Shown piece after piece: positions 54,925 through 62,099 of a stretch of 64,000 nucleotides of DNA. The DNA is from Chitinophagaceae bacterium (lineage in GTDB: Bacteria > Bacteroidota > Bacteroidia > Chitinophagales > Chitinophagaceae), in assembly GCA_947457465.1 (NCBI GenBank), contig CANGWB010000004.1:53012-117011 (forward strand), given 5' to 3'. A model generated the notes under the pieces. It ran no database searches, was not told the origin of the DNA, and saw only the letters and a program-made list of their open reading frames with translations. Position 1 is the stretch's first letter, and each line of letters opens with the position of its first letter. The position numbers were made by a program, and so were the translations under genes.

Positions 54925-55734
54925 ATGAATCCGCACAAATCAGCTCTCTTCTGGATCTTTTTTCTGACCATTATTTGGACCTGTACTCGTCCCCCTTATG
55001 CCGATACCAACCGCAGTTACAAGAAACAAGCCCGCGGATATGGAAAGGAACTGATGGAATATCCGCTGAGTGATTCATTTGAAACCGCGGATGGTTGGGT
55101 TGGAACGACAAACTTTTCCATGCGTAAGCCCAATTTTGTGATCATTCATCACACCGCGCAGGACAGTACCGAGCAAACACTACGCACCTTTACTCTTCCT
55201 CGCACCAAGGTCAGCTCTCATTATGTGATCGGTCACGACGGCAAAATCTATCACATGTTGCATGACCTTTTGCGTGCCCATCATGCCGGAATCAGCAAAT
55301 GGGGGAACACCACTGATCTAAATTCAACCAGTATCGGCATTGAGCTCGACAACAACGGCTCCGAACCATTCTCAGATGAGCAGATCAATAGCCTGCTTAC
55401 AGTACTCGATAAATTACAAAAGGCCTATTCCATTCCGGTGACAAATTTTCTCGGTCATGCGGATATCGCACCCGGAAGAAAAGTAGACCCCAGCCGCTAT
55501 TTTCCGTGGGAAAAACTGGCCAAAGCCGGTTACGGTATCTGGTATGACACGACTCGTACGCAAGTGCCAGCTGATTTCAATATGATGCAGGGATTGCGCA
55601 TCATCGGCTACAATACAACGAATGAAAAAAATGCGATCCAGTCGTATCGAATCCATTTCACCCCGCAGGATACCAGCCGGCAGTTAAATGAAGCGGATCG
55701 GAAGATTATTTACGATTTGATGAAGAAAAGCTGA
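54925..55734 (+). CDS. N-acetylmuramoyl-L-alanine amidase (Amidase_2), lipoprotein
   Basis: This 269-residue protein has a lipoprotein-like signal with Cys near residue 20 (IIWTCTRP). The amidase domain holds zinc ligands in FVIIHHTAQDS (first His pair), HYVIGHDG and FLGHADIAPGRKVDPSRYFPW (last His and Asp). It would cut the amide between MurNAc and the stem peptide on the periplasmic side, unlike cytoplasmic AmpD. The ATG at 54925 is preferred over one 12 bp upstream, as the signal starts there. Together with the amgK-murU genes, it could feed cell-wall sugar recycling. Confidence 0.88.
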   Translation: MNPHKSALFWIFFLTIIWTCTRPPYADTNRSYKKQARGYGKELMEYPLSDSFETADGWVGTTNFSMRKPNFVIIHHTAQDSTEQTLRTFTLPRTKVSSHYVIGHDGKIYHMLHDLLRAHHAGISKWGNTTDLNSTSIGIELDNNGSEPFSDEQINSLLTVLDKLQKAYSIPVTNFLGHADIAPGRKVDPSRYFPWEKLAKAGYGIWYDTTRTQVPADFNMMQGLRIIGYNTTNEKNAIQSYRIHFTPQDTSRQLNEADRKIIYDLMKKS

Positions 55735-55739
55735 AATTC

Positions 55740-55848
55740 TGCCGTTAGGCAGAAGGTTTAGGTAGTTTAGGAAGTTTAGAATCTTTAGGACCAATTAGAA
55801 TTGCAATAAGCTAAACCCTCTAAACTTTCTCAACTCTCTAAACCCAAT
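55740..55848. repeat. 9-bp repeat hairpin after the amidase gene
   Basis: Units GTTTAGGTA, GTTTAGGAA and GTTTAGAAT follow the amidase stop. After 40 bp the complement units CTAAACCCT, CTAAACTTT and CTCTAAACC lie before the helicase start. The arms can pair. Confidence 0.8.
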
Positions 55849-55886
55849 CACGTAACTTCGTTCAATAACCATAATTACGTTCCCTA

Positions 55887-57104
55887 TTGCGTTTCACCGA
55901 ATTCAACTTTCACCCAACCCTCCTCGAGGGGATTGAGGCTTCCAATTACGAAAATGCCACGCCGGTTCAAGAGCAAGTGATCCCGCCGATCCTGGCCGGG
56001 AAAGACATCATTGCCTCTGCACAAACCGGTACCGGTAAGACGGCTGCCTTTTTATTACCCATGATGAACAGGTTGCTGACCGATCATGCCGATGAAGGAA
56101 TGATCCGTGCCATGATCATCGTACCAACCCGTGAGCTGGCTATACAGATCGCGCAGCACATCGAGGGACTTTCCTATTTCACCAATATTAGTTCGATCCC
56201 CGTGTATGGCGGAAGCGATGCACAAAGCTTTGTGGCTGAGAAAAAAGCTTTTCAAAGTGGCGTTGATATTGTCGTCTGTACACCCGGTCGAATGATCGCC
56301 CACTTGAATATGGGGTATGTCAATCTGAAAGGGTTGAAATTTCTGGTATTGGATGAAGCCGACCGGATGCTGGATATGGGCTTTCAGGAAGATATCAACA
56401 AGATCATTCAGCATTTACCGGCTAAGCGTCAGAATCTTTTATTCTCGGCGACTATGCCGGAGAAGATCCGTCAGCTCGCGCGTCGGATTTTGCACGAGCC
56501 GGTGGAGGTGAATATCGCGATCTCTCGTCCGCCCGACAAGATCCGTCAGGGCGCCTACGTTGTATACGAGCCGCAGAAGAATCCGCTGATCGCTCACTTA
56601 CTTAAGACCACTCCTTACAAGAATGCGCTGATCTTCTGTAGCCGCAAGCATACGGTGAAGCAGTTGACCCGTGATCTGAAAAAACTCAAGTTCAATGTGG
56701 AAGAGATCCACAGCGATCTGGAGCAGGCCGACCGGGAGAATGTACTGAGTGCTTTCGCCGGTGGACGGATTCCCTTGCTCGTAGCTACTGATATTTTAAG
56801 TCGTGGTATTGATATCGACACCATCGATCTGGTCATCAATTACGATGTGCCGGATGACGGAGAGGATTATGTACACCGCATCGGCCGGACCGCTCGCGCG
56901 GAAGCCACCGGATCTGCCTTCACGCTGGTTTCGGAGATGGATCAACGAAAATTTTCGGCCATCGAGCGGTTGATACAGAAAGAAGTGGAGAAGATGAAGG
57001 TGCCGGAGGAATTGGGAGAGGTGCCGAAGTATGAGCCGATGGAACGTAAGGCACGAAAGCCCGGCGGAAATCGTAGAAATTTCACTCCACGAAGAAGGGG
57101 TTAG
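55887..57104 (+). CDS. DEAD-box RNA helicase, RhlE-like, TTG start
   Basis: This 405-residue ATP-dependent RNA helicase has Q motif ATPVQEQVIP, motif I AQTGTGKT, motif Ia PTRELA, motif II DEAD, motif III SAT and motif VI HRIGRTAR. A short basic tail (about 385-405; RKPGGNRRNFTPRRRG) would bind RNA. The only initiator near the family start RFTEFNF is TTG at 55887. The C-terminal RRG and the TAG stop merge into 9-bp repeat. Confidence 0.93.
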   Translation: MRFTEFNFHPTLLEGIEASNYENATPVQEQVIPPILAGKDIIASAQTGTGKTAAFLLPMMNRLLTDHADEGMIRAMIIVPTRELAIQIAQHIEGLSYFTNISSIPVYGGSDAQSFVAEKKAFQSGVDIVVCTPGRMIAHLNMGYVNLKGLKFLVLDEADRMLDMGFQEDINKIIQHLPAKRQNLLFSATMPEKIRQLARRILHEPVEVNIAISRPPDKIRQGAYVVYEPQKNPLIAHLLKTTPYKNALIFCSRKHTVKQLTRDLKKLKFNVEEIHSDLEQADRENVLSAFAGGRIPLLVATDILSRGIDIDTIDLVINYDVPDDGEDYVHRIGRTARAEATGSAFTLVSEMDQRKFSAIERLIQKEVEKMKVPEELGEVPKYEPMERKARKPGGNRRNFTPRRRG

Positions 57105-57148
57105 GATTGTTTAGATAGTTTAGGAGGTTTAGAGAGTTTAGATAATTC
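57103..57148 (+). repeat. 9-bp repeat after the helicase gene
   Basis: Four tandem units (GTTTAGATA, GTTTAGGAG, GTTTAGAGA, GTTTAGATA) lie between the helicase stop and the convergent four-helix-bundle gene. Confidence 0.8.
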
Positions 57149-57150
57149 TT

Positions 57151-57510
57151 TTAGCTAAGACTTTTGCGAAGTGAATTTATCATGTATGATAGCTTTGCTA
57201 TTTGTATTCTTATCGCTTTGTAGTCATCTTCGGTAATCCAATTCTGGTCTAAAGCAAAAATCAACTGATTCAGTACCTCTAGTAAACTGCTATATGCCAT
57301 TGTATAAAAGTGGCATTGGTCTTTCCGTGTCTGCCTACCACTTCCTTCTGCCAGATTTGAAGAGATCGATAACACACCCCTTCGGATTTGTTGAACTAAG
57401 CCATACTTTTCATCTGAGGGAAACTTTTTTGTAGCTATGTAGATCTCTGAGGCAACTTTTCTGGATAATTTCCAAGCGTCCAATTTTTCAAACGAATAGG
57501 TAAAAAGCAT
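57151..57510 (-). CDS. Four-helix-bundle protein (S23/Avd-like), copy 2
   Basis: This 119-residue paralogue of the protein at 45.3 kb shares about half its residues by eye, including EKLDAWKLSRKVASEIY, FPSDEKYGLVQQIRRG and NLAEGSGR. It also stands alone and is flanked on both sides by short tandem repeats, here of the 9-bp family. No retroelement or rRNA insert is in the window. Its function in this setting is unknown. Confidence 0.88.
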   Translation of the reverse strand: MLFTYSFEKLDAWKLSRKVASEIYIATKKFPSDEKYGLVQQIRRGVLSISSNLAEGSGRQTRKDQCHFYTMAYSSLLEVLNQLIFALDQNWITEDDYKAIRIQIAKLSYMINSLRKSLS

Positions 57511-57564
57511 GTGCGAACCTACTTGGCAGAATCCTCAGATGCAATACTACCATTAGGGGGCAGG

Positions 57565-57655
57565 GTTTAGTGGGTTTAGATAGTTTATGCGGGCTAAACT
57601 CCCTAAACATTTGCCTGTTGAAAACAGGTAATCCCAACTTTCTAAACCTTTTAGC
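57565..57655. repeat. 9-bp repeat hairpin upstream of umuD
   Basis: GTTTAGTGG and GTTTAGATA units are followed by CTAAACTCC and CTAAACC units on the other side of a small dyad (57614-57628). It lies between the divergent four-helix-bundle and umuD starts. Confidence 0.75.
57614..57628. promoter_or_regulatory. Dyad CCTGTT-N3-AACAGG upstream of umuD
   Basis: Perfect 6-bp arms around GAA. It resembles CTGT/ACAG-type SOS boxes in its arms but not in spacing. It is 80 bp upstream of umuD, and its role is uncertain. Confidence 0.3.
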
Positions 57656-57663
57656 TAACAAAA

Positions 57664-57681
57664 TTAGTAATAAAATACTAA
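57664..57681 (+). promoter_or_regulatory. Candidate SOS operator of umuD
   Basis: Perfect 6-bp arms TTAGTA and TACTAA flank a 6-nt centre. The dyad ends 6 nt before a -7-like TAGTTTAG (57688-57695) and 26 nt before the umuD ATG, a position typical for repressor sites. LexA binding is inferred only from the gene controlled. Confidence 0.5.
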
Positions 57682-57707
57682 ATAAATTAGTTTAGCGTAA
57701 AAAACAT

Positions 57708-58142
57708 ATGGACCGTGATCCCTACTCCAACCCCGCCTACCGGGGCACCAAGAATTTCACGCAGCATCAGGTGAAGACCGCCAACGCCACCGGATTCGGG
57801 GCAGCGGCCGATGATTACTCCGAGCGCGGCATCGACCTCAACGAGCAACTCATCCGCAATAAGCCTGCCACCTATTTCTTCCGAATGAAAGGCGATGCCA
57901 TGCGGGAAGCCGGCATCTTCGATGGCGACGTGCTCATCGTCGACCGCTCGATAAAACTCAGCAACGGAAAAGTCATCGTCGCTATCCTCAACGGCGAACT
58001 GCTCGTGCGGCGCTATCATCAAAACTTTTCTTCGGCTTTCCTGATTCCGGAGAACAACCGCTACAAGCCTATCAATCTCTCCGAGTTCAGTGACTTCTCT
58101 CTCTGGGGCGTTGTCACCTATGTCATCCACTCACTCACGTGA
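57708..58142 (+). CDS. umuD: UmuD-like protein with both catalytic residues replaced
   Basis: This 144-residue S24/LexA-fold protein aligns over its whole length with UmuD, the regulator of Y-family polymerase V. Blocks seen are AADDYSERGIDLNEQLI, ATYFFRMKGDAMREAGIFDGDVLIVDRS and GVVTYVIH. The nucleophile Ser of GDSM (Ser60 in E. coli) is Ala64 here (GDAM). The general-base Lys97 position is Arg101 (LVRRY). The P1 residue of the self-cleavage site also differs (TG instead of CG). Self-processing is therefore not expected. Its stop overlaps the GTG of a umuC stub. Confidence 0.85.
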   Translation: MDRDPYSNPAYRGTKNFTQHQVKTANATGFGAAADDYSERGIDLNEQLIRNKPATYFFRMKGDAMREAGIFDGDVLIVDRSIKLSNGKVIVAILNGELLVRRYHQNFSSAFLIPENNRYKPINLSEFSDFSLWGVVTYVIHSLT

Positions 58143-58219
58143 AAGCCATCGTCGATTGCAACATTTTTTATTGTTCTTGTGGCTTGAGTTATCCTATATC
58201 TCAGGCATTAGCTCTTTAG
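58139..58219 (+). pseudogene. umuC 5' stub directly after umuD
   Basis: GTG at 58139 overlaps the umuD stop, as in a normal umuDC operon. It opens the peptide KAIVDCNIFYCSC, which matches the start of the intact UmuC at 60737. From 58140, 38 of 42 bases agree, with three differences synonymous and one not. Homology ends near 58181 and a stop follows at 58217. The rest of the gene is separated by a 2.5-kb insertion. Confidence 0.85.
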
Positions 58220-58394
58220 TAAATTAGAGAGTTGGGAACAGTTCTAATTATAATTGATTGGTCGTCGTAAATCTCTCATGCAGGATGCTATCTTTTTGAT
58301 TTAATTACTGAAATAGTCTCTGCTCTTTTGTCTTTTGGAGGCATATAAAAATGTGTATTGATATCTGGTGGGGTAACTCCTTAATAAAATATAC

Positions 58395-59480
58395 CTAAGA
58401 AAACTGGTTAATAAATTGTTCAGTAGTTGCCTCAACTGAGTAGAGTGTTTCAATTTGTATGCGAGCTTGGATTCCTATAGTTTCACGCAGTTGGCTATCG
58501 ACTAATAAAATTTCAATTGACTTTATCCAATCTTCAATATTATGACATAAATAACCGTTCACTCCATTCTCTATAATGGTACTATTAACGCCAATCGGTG
58601 ACACAACGGCTGGGATTCCTAATGACATGTATTGAATGGCCTTGAAGCCGCATTTTCCCCTCGAAATATCATCATTGATCAAAGGCATTACTCCTATGTG
58701 AAAACGAAGTATGTCTGATATTTCAGTTTCTTTATTCCATTTAATGAACGTGTAATTTTTCAGATTTGGCTTTGGATCAACATCTGCAATAACAAAGAAA
58801 TTAAATTCATACTTCTTTTGAAGATTTACTATTGCTGGAAGTATAATTTCTAAATATTTTAATGTGCTGAAAGTTCCTGTCCAGCCGACAGCAGGGATAG
58901 TTGCATCGTGTCTTTGGAGTTGATTGTGCTTTTTTTTTGTATCAACAACTGTAGGAATTACACGGACTGATTTGGCATACTTTTCTGCATATTCTTTTAA
59001 AAAATCATTACCTACAGATACCCGGTAGGACCATGAACATATCAATTTGATCTTTGAATACCACTTAAGATGTAAAATATTTTTATTATAAGTTGAAGTT
59101 TGAGGTACCCAGATTGCATCATCAAAATCGTAAATAATTTTTTTCTTAAAAATCTTGAATAGAACCCATTCAAAAATAGGAGGACCTAGTGGACTGGCTT
59201 CTCGATATATATAAATGTAGTCGTATTTTATGGATGTAAATGTGTCTACTACTCGACGTAACATCCCATTTGTTACTGCAAGAAACTTATTTAAATATTG
59301 TTTTTTTTGATATAGACTATTCCAGCTAGTGATATTATAAAAGGGGCTGATTTTAATTTTAAAACCTCTTTCTTCTAATATTGAAAGGTAATGTTCAAAT
59401 CTGAAACGTTGCCCTGGTGATATTCCAATTTCTGCAGGTATTATGAATTGAATCGACTTACCTTTTTTTACCAATCGCAT
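58395..59480 (-). CDS. Glycosyltransferase family 4-like protein
   Basis: This 361-residue GT-B fold protein has an N-terminal acceptor domain (FIIPAEIGISPGQRFRFEHY), IIYDFDDAIW and VGWTGTFSTLKYL opening the C-terminal Rossmann domain. The nucleotide-sugar region is GFKAIQYMSLGIPAVVSPIG. It would transfer a sugar to a lipid- or polysaccharide-linked acceptor. The ATG at 59480 overlaps the stop of the methyltransferase by 23 bp. An upstream in-frame ATG at 59531 would overlap it by 74 bp and adds no homology. It is AT-rich compared with the genes around the island. Confidence 0.85.
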   Translation of the reverse strand: MRLVKKGKSIQFIIPAEIGISPGQRFRFEHYLSILEERGFKIKISPFYNITSWNSLYQKKQYLNKFLAVTNGMLRRVVDTFTSIKYDYIYIYREASPLGPPIFEWVLFKIFKKKIIYDFDDAIWVPQTSTYNKNILHLKWYSKIKLICSWSYRVSVGNDFLKEYAEKYAKSVRVIPTVVDTKKKHNQLQRHDATIPAVGWTGTFSTLKYLEIILPAIVNLQKKYEFNFFVIADVDPKPNLKNYTFIKWNKETEISDILRFHIGVMPLINDDISRGKCGFKAIQYMSLGIPAVVSPIGVNSTIIENGVNGYLCHNIEDWIKSIEILLVDSQLRETIGIQARIQIETLYSVEATTEQFINQFS

Positions 59481-60360
59481 GCCAGTATGGTTGATTTGGA
59501 GAGAATTCAATATCCGTAAGACCTGCCGCACTCATCATTTCATATATTTTGTGTTTTGAAAAGCGTTGCTCTAATGGAGTTCCAAAGCGGTCTAGTGAGT
59601 CGTTTCTCATAATATATAATGACGCATCTTCATATGCGGATAAGGGAAATTTAGATCTTACACTATCTGGGATGCCTAATTTTTTGAAAAGTCTGAGCGT
59701 TAATGAAATCGGAAGGTATACCGTCAGTGCGATAAATTCACATGACAGAACTTTAAGTCTCTTAGGGAGTCTGCATATCATCTCCCGCACTATGTTTACT
59801 AACTTAAAAAGAGACTTAAAGAGGAAGCCTCTATCTTCAAAGTCATAGTAAAGGTATACAAGAAAATATCCACCAGGCTTTATTTTTCTTACACACTGGT
59901 CCAGCGCTAGGGCGGTATTTGGGATATGATGTAAAACGCCAAGGCTCATTCCGAAGTCAAAAGAATTATTTGGAAACGGCAGGTTCCCAATAGAAGCTTT
60001 ATATAGACTAACGTTTTTGATCTGGTTTAGCATTTTTGCAGCTACTTTTATTGAATCACTGGGATCGACAGCTGCTATTTCCTGAAATTTATCATGTAAA
60101 TAAAGGGTCCATCTCCCCGAACCACAGCCAAAATCAATCGCTGTTTTATTTTCACCAAACATCTCAGCCTTTTGGATATCAAAGTACTTATCCCCTAAAC
60201 TTTTTATCTCATCTATTTCAAACTGATTAAATAATTTCCACTCCTCGCCAAAAGAGCTAACTGTACTTTCATCAATGTTGGTGTCGTCTTGCGAATAGCA
60301 TTTAATCGTGTGGTTGCCAACAGTATAGGTATAATTTGGTATTTTATTTTCTAGCCCCAT
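59458..60360 (-). CDS. Class I SAM-dependent methyltransferase
   Basis: This 300-residue protein has the SAM-binding motif I AIDFGCGSGRW (about 74-84), the acidic AAVDPSDS after strand 2 and GMSLGVLHHIPN for motif post-II. KIKPGGYFLVYLYY completes the core. A hydrophobic segment (about 195-230) follows. It resembles methyltransferases of surface-polysaccharide clusters, and the coupled glycosyltransferase supports this. The true acceptor is unknown. No -7 consensus was found before its ATG. Confidence 0.85.
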   Translation of the reverse strand: MGLENKIPNYTYTVGNHTIKCYSQDDTNIDESTVSSFGEEWKLFNQFEIDEIKSLGDKYFDIQKAEMFGENKTAIDFGCGSGRWTLYLHDKFQEIAAVDPSDSIKVAAKMLNQIKNVSLYKASIGNLPFPNNSFDFGMSLGVLHHIPNTALALDQCVRKIKPGGYFLVYLYYDFEDRGFLFKSLFKLVNIVREMICRLPKRLKVLSCEFIALTVYLPISLTLRLFKKLGIPDSVRSKFPLSAYEDASLYIMRNDSLDRFGTPLEQRFSKHKIYEMMSAAGLTDIEFSPNQPYWHAIGKKR

Positions 60361-60736
60361 TTTTATGTGTCAAACTAAATTAGTAATCAAAAATAAGAAA
60401 ATTTACACTTGCTGTGTTTTTCCTTTCATAGATATTATGTTATAAATTAATATATACGCTAATATATCTGGTGGTAACATTTAATACGATTATGCAATTT
60501 CATATAAAAGCATTTCGAAGTTTTGTCTCTTTTAAATTTTGATACACTTTTTGCCGATAAGTGCAATACTGTTAAAAAGTAAATGATTGGGGTACGGTTG
60601 TATTGCTAAAAATATTAGCTTTGCGGTAAATATTTTTCGATTATCTCAAAAGTTTCAAAGTAGGCTATACTTAAGTACCATGTGCGTTAGTGTTCAACCG
60701 AGAGGGATGATCTATACGCTATGTATACCCATTCAT
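60361..60736. other. 376-bp AT-rich intergenic region before umuC
   Basis: No gene of its own is seen. It holds TAGCTTTG (60616-60623), an exact -7 box that could drive umuC with a leader of about 110 nt. Near its left end the 11-bp AAATTAGTAAT also occurs upstream of umuD. Just before umuC, CTATGT and a TGA overlapping the ATG resemble the end of a umuD gene. The region may contain decayed umuD sequence. Confidence 0.45.
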
Positions 60737-62014
60737 ATGAAAGCCATCGTCGATTGCAACAGTTTTTACTGCTCCTGTGAAAGGTTGTTCGTGCCCAAAC
60801 TCCGCAACCGTCCCGTTGTGGTACTCAGCAACAACGACGGATGCGTAATCGCGCGCAGTGATGAAGCCAAGAAACTCGGCATCGCCATGGGCGTTCCGTA
60901 TTTCGAGGCACGCTCGATCATTCATCAACACAATATCGCCGTGTTCTCTTCGAACTATAATCTCTATGGTGATCTGAGTTGGCGGGTGATGGAAACGCTC
61001 CGACAGTTCGCCGGTGAAGGACAAGTAGAAGTGTATTCGGTGGATGAAGCGTTTGTAGATCTGTCGTATGTGGATCCGGAACAACTCGAACGCACGGCCC
61101 GCGAGATGCGGGTGCGCGTGGAGAAATGGACAGGCATCCCTGTTTCGGTTGGAGTAGCGCCGACAAAAACACTGGCTAAACTGGCCAATCGACTGGCGAA
61201 GAAAGACAAGATCCAAAGCGGTTGCGTGATGGCCTTGCAAACAGATGAAGAACGCATACAAGCCTTGAAGCAAACGCGATTGGAAGATGTATGGGGCGTG
61301 GGCAGGGCCTATGTTCGTAAGTTGAATGCAAAGGGATATACCAGTGCCTGGGAACTTGCTCATTTGCCAGATGCCTGGGTGCATCGTGAGATGGGAGGGG
61401 TAGTGGGTCTGCGTCTGGTGCGTGAACTCCGCGGTGAACCCTGCATCGAGCTCAAAGAGGAATTGGTACAGAAACAAATGATCGCTACTACGAGAATGTT
61501 CGGCGTGCCGGTGACGGAACTGAGTGATATCCGAGAAGCGGTAGCGAGTTATGCCACGCGGGCGGCAGAGAAATTGCGTCGACAATTCAGTGCGGCCGAT
61601 ACGGTGCAGGTCTTTCTCATTCGGAAGCAAACCGAGGAAGAGATCGGGTGGCGGGGCGAGGCGAGTAGTACTTATACCCGATTGCCGGTGGCGACCAGCG
61701 ATACGTTATTGCTCATAAAAACTGCGGTGCAATTGGCGGAGCAGTTGTATCGACGAGGATCGGTGTATAAAAAAGCAGGCGTGCTATTAGGCGGGATTGT
61801 TCCGGCCGATGCTTGTCAGGGTGATCTTTTTGCAGGGCCCGCACCAGATCATCGCAAGTTGATGGACATGATCGATAACATCAATTTCAGTCAACGAGAT
61901 GAACTGCTCGTCTTCGGCGCCTGCGGGACCAAACGTCACTGGCAAATGAAGCAACAGCATCGGAGCAGGAAGTATACGACGAGATGGGAGGAAATGTTGA
62001 GAGTTGAGGGATGA
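60737..62014 (+). CDS. umuC: Y-family DNA polymerase (UmuC, polymerase V subunit)
   Basis: This 425-residue translesion polymerase has the first metal-binding Asp6 in KAIVDCNSFY, the catalytic YSVDEAFVDLS (Asp103-Glu104) and the little-finger and C-terminal HhH regions (WGVGRAYVRKL). The ATG at 60737 is chosen because homology begins there and an overlapping TGA mirrors a umuD-umuC junction. An in-frame upstream start would add 50 unrelated residues. The C-terminal RVEG and TGA come from heptad repeat. It is separated from umuD by the island, so expression must rely on another promoter. Confidence 0.93.
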   Translation: MKAIVDCNSFYCSCERLFVPKLRNRPVVVLSNNDGCVIARSDEAKKLGIAMGVPYFEARSIIHQHNIAVFSSNYNLYGDLSWRVMETLRQFAGEGQVEVYSVDEAFVDLSYVDPEQLERTAREMRVRVEKWTGIPVSVGVAPTKTLAKLANRLAKKDKIQSGCVMALQTDEERIQALKQTRLEDVWGVGRAYVRKLNAKGYTSAWELAHLPDAWVHREMGGVVGLRLVRELRGEPCIELKEELVQKQMIATTRMFGVPVTELSDIREAVASYATRAAEKLRRQFSAADTVQVFLIRKQTEEEIGWRGEASSTYTRLPVATSDTLLLIKTAVQLAEQLYRRGSVYKKAGVLLGGIVPADACQGDLFAGPAPDHRKLMDMIDNINFSQRDELLVFGACGTKRHWQMKQQHRSRKYTTRWEEMLRVEG

Positions 62015-62099
62015 GAGTTGAAGGGTGAAGGGTGAAGGGTGAAGGGGGCTCAACTAGTGTACCTTAAACGATAAAATTTCATCTTTCATCTCTCATCGT
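62006..62099. repeat. Heptad repeat hairpin between umuC and the Fic gene
   Basis: GAGTTGA, GGGATGA and several GGGTGAA units begin inside the last umuC codons. The counterpart CATCTTT/CATCTCT/CATCGTT run ends at the Fic stop. It is a probable two-way terminator. Confidence 0.8.

Larger units (their letters stand above)
58182..60736. mobile_element. AT-rich insertion splitting umuD from umuC
   Basis: The stretch between the umuC stub and the intact umuC is visibly richer in A and T than its flanks. It carries two genes on the opposite strand (methyltransferase, glycosyltransferase). A 42-bp imperfect direct repeat of the umuC start borders it. No transposase, integrase or terminal inverted repeat is visible, so transfer by homologous recombination is possible. 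The non-genic parts are 58220-58394 and 60361-60736. Confidence 0.65.

Noticed and set aside
57614..57628. E. coli-type LexA box
   Set aside because: The arms resemble CTG/CAG but the spacing is 7, not 10. Kept only as a generic dyad.
58182..60736. Insertion sequence or integron in the umuDC gap
   Set aside because: No transposase, integrase or terminal inverted repeats. The bordering repeat is diverged umuC sequence, not a short identical target duplication.
60719..61630. Open frame (about 303 codons) opposite umuC
   Set aside because: Shadow of the polymerase gene, with no start context or homology.
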